64,000 nt of DNA. Origin: Bacteriovorax sp. Seq25_V (lineage in GTDB: Bacteria > Bdellovibrionota > Bacteriovoracia > Bacteriovoracales > Bacteriovoracaceae). The stretch covers positions 350,824-414,823 of the forward strand of contig NZ_AUNI01000021.1 in the NCBI RefSeq assembly GCF_000447795.1, given 5' to 3'. Position numbers and translations under genes: made by a program. Below are positions 61,798 to 64,000 of the stretch, one piece after another (within the stretch, counting starts at the first letter, position 1; every line of letters starts with the position of its first letter). Below the pieces are notes generated by a model. That model was not told where the DNA came from. It saw nothing but the letters and a program-made list of their open reading frames with translations, and made no database searches.

Positions 61798-62082
61798 ATG
61801 TCAGAATCTACACATCACAGTCACAAAAAGTTATACATTGCAATTTTCTTTGCTCTTGCTTTCTTAACTGGAGTTGAGCTTGTAATTCCTGGTCTACCAA
61901 ATGTAGCAAAGATTCTTAAGGACACTGCCCTTATAGCTCTTGCTCTTGGAAAAGCATTCTTAGTTGCTTACTTCTTTATGCATTTAAATGAAGAGAAAGG
62001 TTGGCTAAAGTTTATCGCTGCAATTCCTATTTCTGCGGGACTTTATGCGGTAGTATTAATTTTAGAATCAATGTTCAGATAA
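61798..62082 (+). CDS. ctaF: Cytochrome c oxidase subunit IV-type protein
   Basis: A 94-residue protein with three helices. LYIAIFFALAFLTGVELVI and GKAFLVAYFFMHLNEEKGW fit the prokaryotic caa3 subunit IV family. Small stabilising subunit. GGAGAAGACG precedes the ATG. Confidence 0.88.
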   Translation: MSESTHHSHKKLYIAIFFALAFLTGVELVIPGLPNVAKILKDTALIALALGKAFLVAYFFMHLNEEKGWLKFIAAIPISAGLYAVVLILESMFR

Positions 62083-62103
62083 TAAGGTAATAGAGGAGCT
62101 ATT

Positions 62104-62343
62104 ATGGAAGATAATACACAACAAACTACAGATCACTCAACTGAGCACGCAGGTCACAACACTACTGTTCAGGAAAACCCTGGATTACCGACGACAAAAA
62201 ACGTTGTTTCAGAAGAATTGAGCCCAGTAAAAGGTGGACAATTTAGCCTTCAAACTTGGTGGATTATAGGGGGACTTGTTGTTGCTCTTCTTATACTTAA
62301 AACTTTTATCTATATAAAAGACGGAAAAAGACACGGAAAATAA
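62104..62343 (+). CDS. Small single-pass membrane protein with His-rich N-terminus
   Basis: A 79-residue protein. The first 30 residues carry histidines and acidic residues (DHSTEHAGHNT), a possible metal site; a single membrane helix (TWWIIGGLVVALLILKTFIYI) and a basic tail follow. No family recognised. As the last gene of the caa3 operon, before its terminator, it may be a small subunit or a copper-handling factor. Confidence 0.7.
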   Translation: MEDNTQQTTDHSTEHAGHNTTVQENPGLPTTKNVVSEELSPVKGGQFSLQTWWIIGGLVVALLILKTFIYIKDGKRHGK

Positions 62344-62349
62344 AAAATG

Positions 62350-62376
62350 GCCATCTATTCAGATGGCTTTTTTTTT
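62350..62376 (+). terminator. Rho-independent terminator of the caa3 operon
   Basis: GCCATCT-ATTC-AGATGGC stem followed by nine T residues, six bases after the last stop codon. Confidence 0.93.
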
Positions 62377-62548
62377 CTCTCAAAATAAAAAGATATCGAA
62401 ATATTCTTTTAAATACAAAAAAGTACAATTTATATTAAACAAAGAGTTACTTAATCAATTTATAGTTTTTCTATAAAAAATAAGTGCTATATAAAAATTC
62501 AATTTTTTTATAGATAAAACTCCAAAGAGAATTAAGCCGTTGTCTTTT

Positions 62549-62700
62549 AGCTTTTTATCTTTTTAGCTTTTTAGCTTTTTAGCTTTTTAGCTTTTTAGCT
62601 TTTTAGCTTTTTAGCTTTTTATCTTTTTATCTTTTTATCTTTTTATCTTTTTATCTTTTTATCTTTTTATCTTTTTATCTTTTTAGCTTTTTAGCTTTTT
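62549..62700. repeat. Octamer tandem repeat, 19 units
   Basis: An uninterrupted array of 19 eight-base units of two kinds, AGCTTTTT (10 copies) and ATCTTTTT (9 copies). The order is one AGC, one ATC, seven AGC, eight ATC and two AGC units. Degenerate units flank both ends (TGTCTTTT and ATCTCTAT). The blocks of identical variants are what slipped-strand duplication would leave. Confidence 0.97.
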
Positions 62701-62703
62701 ATC

Positions 62704-62775
62704 TCTATTTCTATTTCATGTCTAAATACTATCTAGGTTACGATATACGTTAATCTAGATAGAAATAGAAAATAC
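62704..62775. repeat. Nested inverted repeat beside the octamer array
   Basis: CTATCTAG (62729-62736) pairs perfectly with CTAGATAG (62755-62762) around an 18-base loop. Outside it, CTATTTC on the left can pair with GAAATAG on the right, with an unpaired bulge on the left. No T-run follows, so it is not a normal terminator. Confidence 0.55.
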
Positions 62776-63103
62776 TCTTCAGTAAAGAAGGGATATATAA
62801 TTAAAATAAAGATAATAAATAACTAAGTTGAAGCCAGTTAGAGTTTATCAGGAGATAGACGAATAAACTCATAGTTAAGTTATGAAAAATAGTTGATTAA
62901 ACATATCTAGAAGCAAGAATTATACAGTTTACACAGGAAAAGAAGTGGTTTTAGAATTAATTGGGGAGTCGATTTTTTCAATAATTATTAAGCTGTCTAA
63001 TTAATAGATAACAAATGAAAGCGAAACCTAAGAAATAGCTTATGGTGAAATTAATCTAAAGTGTGTTTTAATGCGTTTAAATCGTATTTTAAAGACAATC
63101 TGG

Positions 63104-63658
63104 TTATCTGATAATTTGAATAGAAAGTATCTTGTCACCCTTTTGAATCTTATCTAGTACATCAATCCCTTCTATAACCTGTCCAAAAATAGTGTACTTC
63201 CCATCTAGATGAGGAAGTGATGATAGTGATATATAGAACTGTGAATCGGCACTATCTATATTATTATGACTTCTAGCCATTGCGATAGTTCCCTTTATGT
63301 GCTGTAACTCGTTGATTTCCGCCTTCAAAATATTGCCGGAACCCCCTTTCCCACTGCCTGTAGGATCACCTGTCTGAATAACGAAGCCTGGTATAACTCT
63401 ATGGAATGAAAGGCCATCATAAAAACCTTCATTTATAAGTTGTAATAGACGAGTAACCGTATTTGGTGCTGATTTTGGGTAGAATTTGAATGAAATATTA
63501 CCATGCACTGTCTTTAAGACTGCTTTTGTACGAGATAATCCATCATTATCAGTCTCAAGATCGAAAGCATTCAAGGAAATTTCAGGTGAAATTGTCTCTT
63601 CAGGTGAAAATGTCTCTTTATTCTTTGTACAAGAACATAGAAAAAGTACAAAAAACAA
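63104..63658 (-). CDS. Cyclophilin-type peptidyl-prolyl isomerase, probable lipoprotein
   Basis: A ~184-residue protein that speeds proline isomerisation in folding proteins. The cyclophilin core is clear: FHRVIPGFVIQTGDPTGSG, KGTIAMARS and DSQFYISL. A lipobox LCSC near the start suggests envelope location. The only standard in-frame start, TTG 63658, leaves a short signal without basic residues. In frame upstream are K-T-R and a longer hydrophobic run, and an ATA at 63700-63698 has GGAG seven bases before it, so translation may begin there with a non-standard codon. Confidence 0.88.
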   Translation of the reverse strand: MFFVLFLCSCTKNKETFSPEETISPEISLNAFDLETDNDGLSRTKAVLKTVHGNISFKFYPKSAPNTVTRLLQLINEGFYDGLSFHRVIPGFVIQTGDPTGSGKGGSGNILKAEINELQHIKGTIAMARSHNNIDSADSQFYISLSSLPHLDGKYTIFGQVIEGIDVLDKIQKGDKILSIQIIR

Positions 63659-63771
63659 ACAAATAACATTGAAAATACGTGTTTTTTCTAGAGGTTTTAT
63701 TGATGCGCTCCGTGTTTTTTAATTATTATTAAAAAAAAATGAAAAAAATGCAAATAAAAGTAAAAATAGTG

Positions 63772-63800
63772 TTGACAGATAATCTAAGAAAACTTAAATT
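63772..63800 (+). promoter_or_regulatory. Promoter of tRNA-Ala
   Basis: Consensus TTGACA (63772-63777), 17 bases, TAAATT (63795-63800), about 40 bases before the tRNA. Confidence 0.75.
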
Positions 63801-63843
63801 CCTTCTCACCTTAAGAAATTAAGAAACGCGAAACAAACAACAC

Positions 63844-63919
63844 GGGCGTGTAGCTCAGTTGGGAGAGCACCTGCTTTGCACGCAGGGGGTCGCAGGTTCG
63901 ACTCCTGTCATGTCCACCA
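63844..63919 (+). tRNA. tRNA-Ala (anticodon TGC)
   Basis: A 76-base cloverleaf with acceptor GGGCGTG/CATGTCC, D-arm TAGCTCAGTTGGGAGAGCA, anticodon stem CCTGC/GCAGG around TTTGCAC (anticodon TGC) and T-arm GCAGGTTCGACTCCTGT. CCA is encoded. Confidence 0.98.
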
Positions 63920-63928
63920 TATTTGTTT

Positions 63929-63977
63929 CGGCTCTTTTAAAATTGAATATTGTAAAGAATTTGTTGCCTTCGGGTAA
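63929..63977 (+). promoter_or_regulatory. boxA-like antitermination element and UUCG hairpin
   Basis: GCTCTTTTAAAATTG (63931-63945) resembles the rRNA boxA sequence GCTCTTTAACAATT. A small hairpin TTGCC-TTCG-GGTAA lies at 63964-63977. Together they suggest that an rRNA operon may start beyond the window. Confidence 0.4.
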
Positions 63978-64000
63978 TGAATAAGATGAGAAAGGAAACC

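Larger units (their letters stand above)
62344..63103. other. Long non-coding region with satellite repeat
   Basis: 760 bases without a supported gene. It holds the oxidase terminator, an AT-rich stretch (62380-62540) in which I see nothing, the octamer array, a cruciform-like inverted repeat and a further 320 bases (62780-63103) where I find no ORF or known RNA. Confidence 0.6.

Noticed and set aside
62344..63103. CRISPR array or replication origin
   Set aside because: The repeats have no spacers, the unit is eight bases, and no DnaA-box cluster or dnaA/dnaN gene is visible.

Overview
This is 64 kb of AT-rich, densely packed bacterial chromosome. The gene set suggests a Bdellovibrio-and-like organism, most likely of the Bacteriovoracales (Halobacteriovorax type). 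The reasons are short flagellins in tandem, a compact Tad/Flp pilus locus, a split cytochrome b next to a caa3-type oxidase, two heme A synthase-like proteins, and many small secreted or lipid-anchored proteins. The assignment is inference from gene content; no rRNA is visible. I see no prophage, insertion sequence, CRISPR array or clear foreign island.

Layout. 0-6.4 kb: end of an ABC1/UbiB-type kinase gene, a GNAT acetyltransferase, two flagellins, a MarR regulator, an NAD-binding reductase-like protein and an unknown. 6.8-14.6 kb: Tad pilus operon with pilins, prepilin peptidase, TadE-like proteins, CpaB, CpaC secretin, a CpaE-CpaF fusion and TadB. 14.6-20.7 kb: a secreted YD-repeat protein, three tiny secreted proteins, an aldehyde dehydrogenase, a glycosyltransferase and a secreted unknown. 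20.7-38.8 kb: housekeeping (response regulator, Lon, GlmU, GlmS, UvrD/PcrA, AsmA-like, MtnA, Ppx/GppA, cNMP-binding protein, orphan FliG-like domain, thiolase). 38.8-46.6 kb: cytochrome bc operon with an eight-heme cytochrome c and a COX III. 46.6-54.1 kb: GT87 transferase, a fatty-acid methylation cluster (FAD oxidoreductase, DUF1365, Cfa) and a tryptophan dioxygenase/kynureninase operon. 54.2-62.3 kb: heme A synthesis and the caa3 oxidase operon. 62.3-64 kb: non-coding region with a 19-copy octamer repeat, a cyclophilin, tRNA-Ala and a possible rRNA leader.

How the parts fit. The two respiratory blocks form one chain: quinol to Rieske/cytochrome b, through c-type cytochromes to the CuA/caa3 oxidase, with heme A synthesis, Sco and DUF420 assembly factors alongside. 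The flagellin, pilus and YD-repeat genes appear to share sigma-28-like promoters (TAAA-N15/16-nnCGATAA type), so motility and surface-appendage genes may be expressed together.

The best candidate for something undescribed is a pair of tiny secreted proteins (16851-17033 and 20483-20677). Each has a near-consensus sigma-54 promoter, a GGGGG ribosome binding site and a related upstream motif (TTATACAC..TGTC), which looks like a small activator-controlled regulon.
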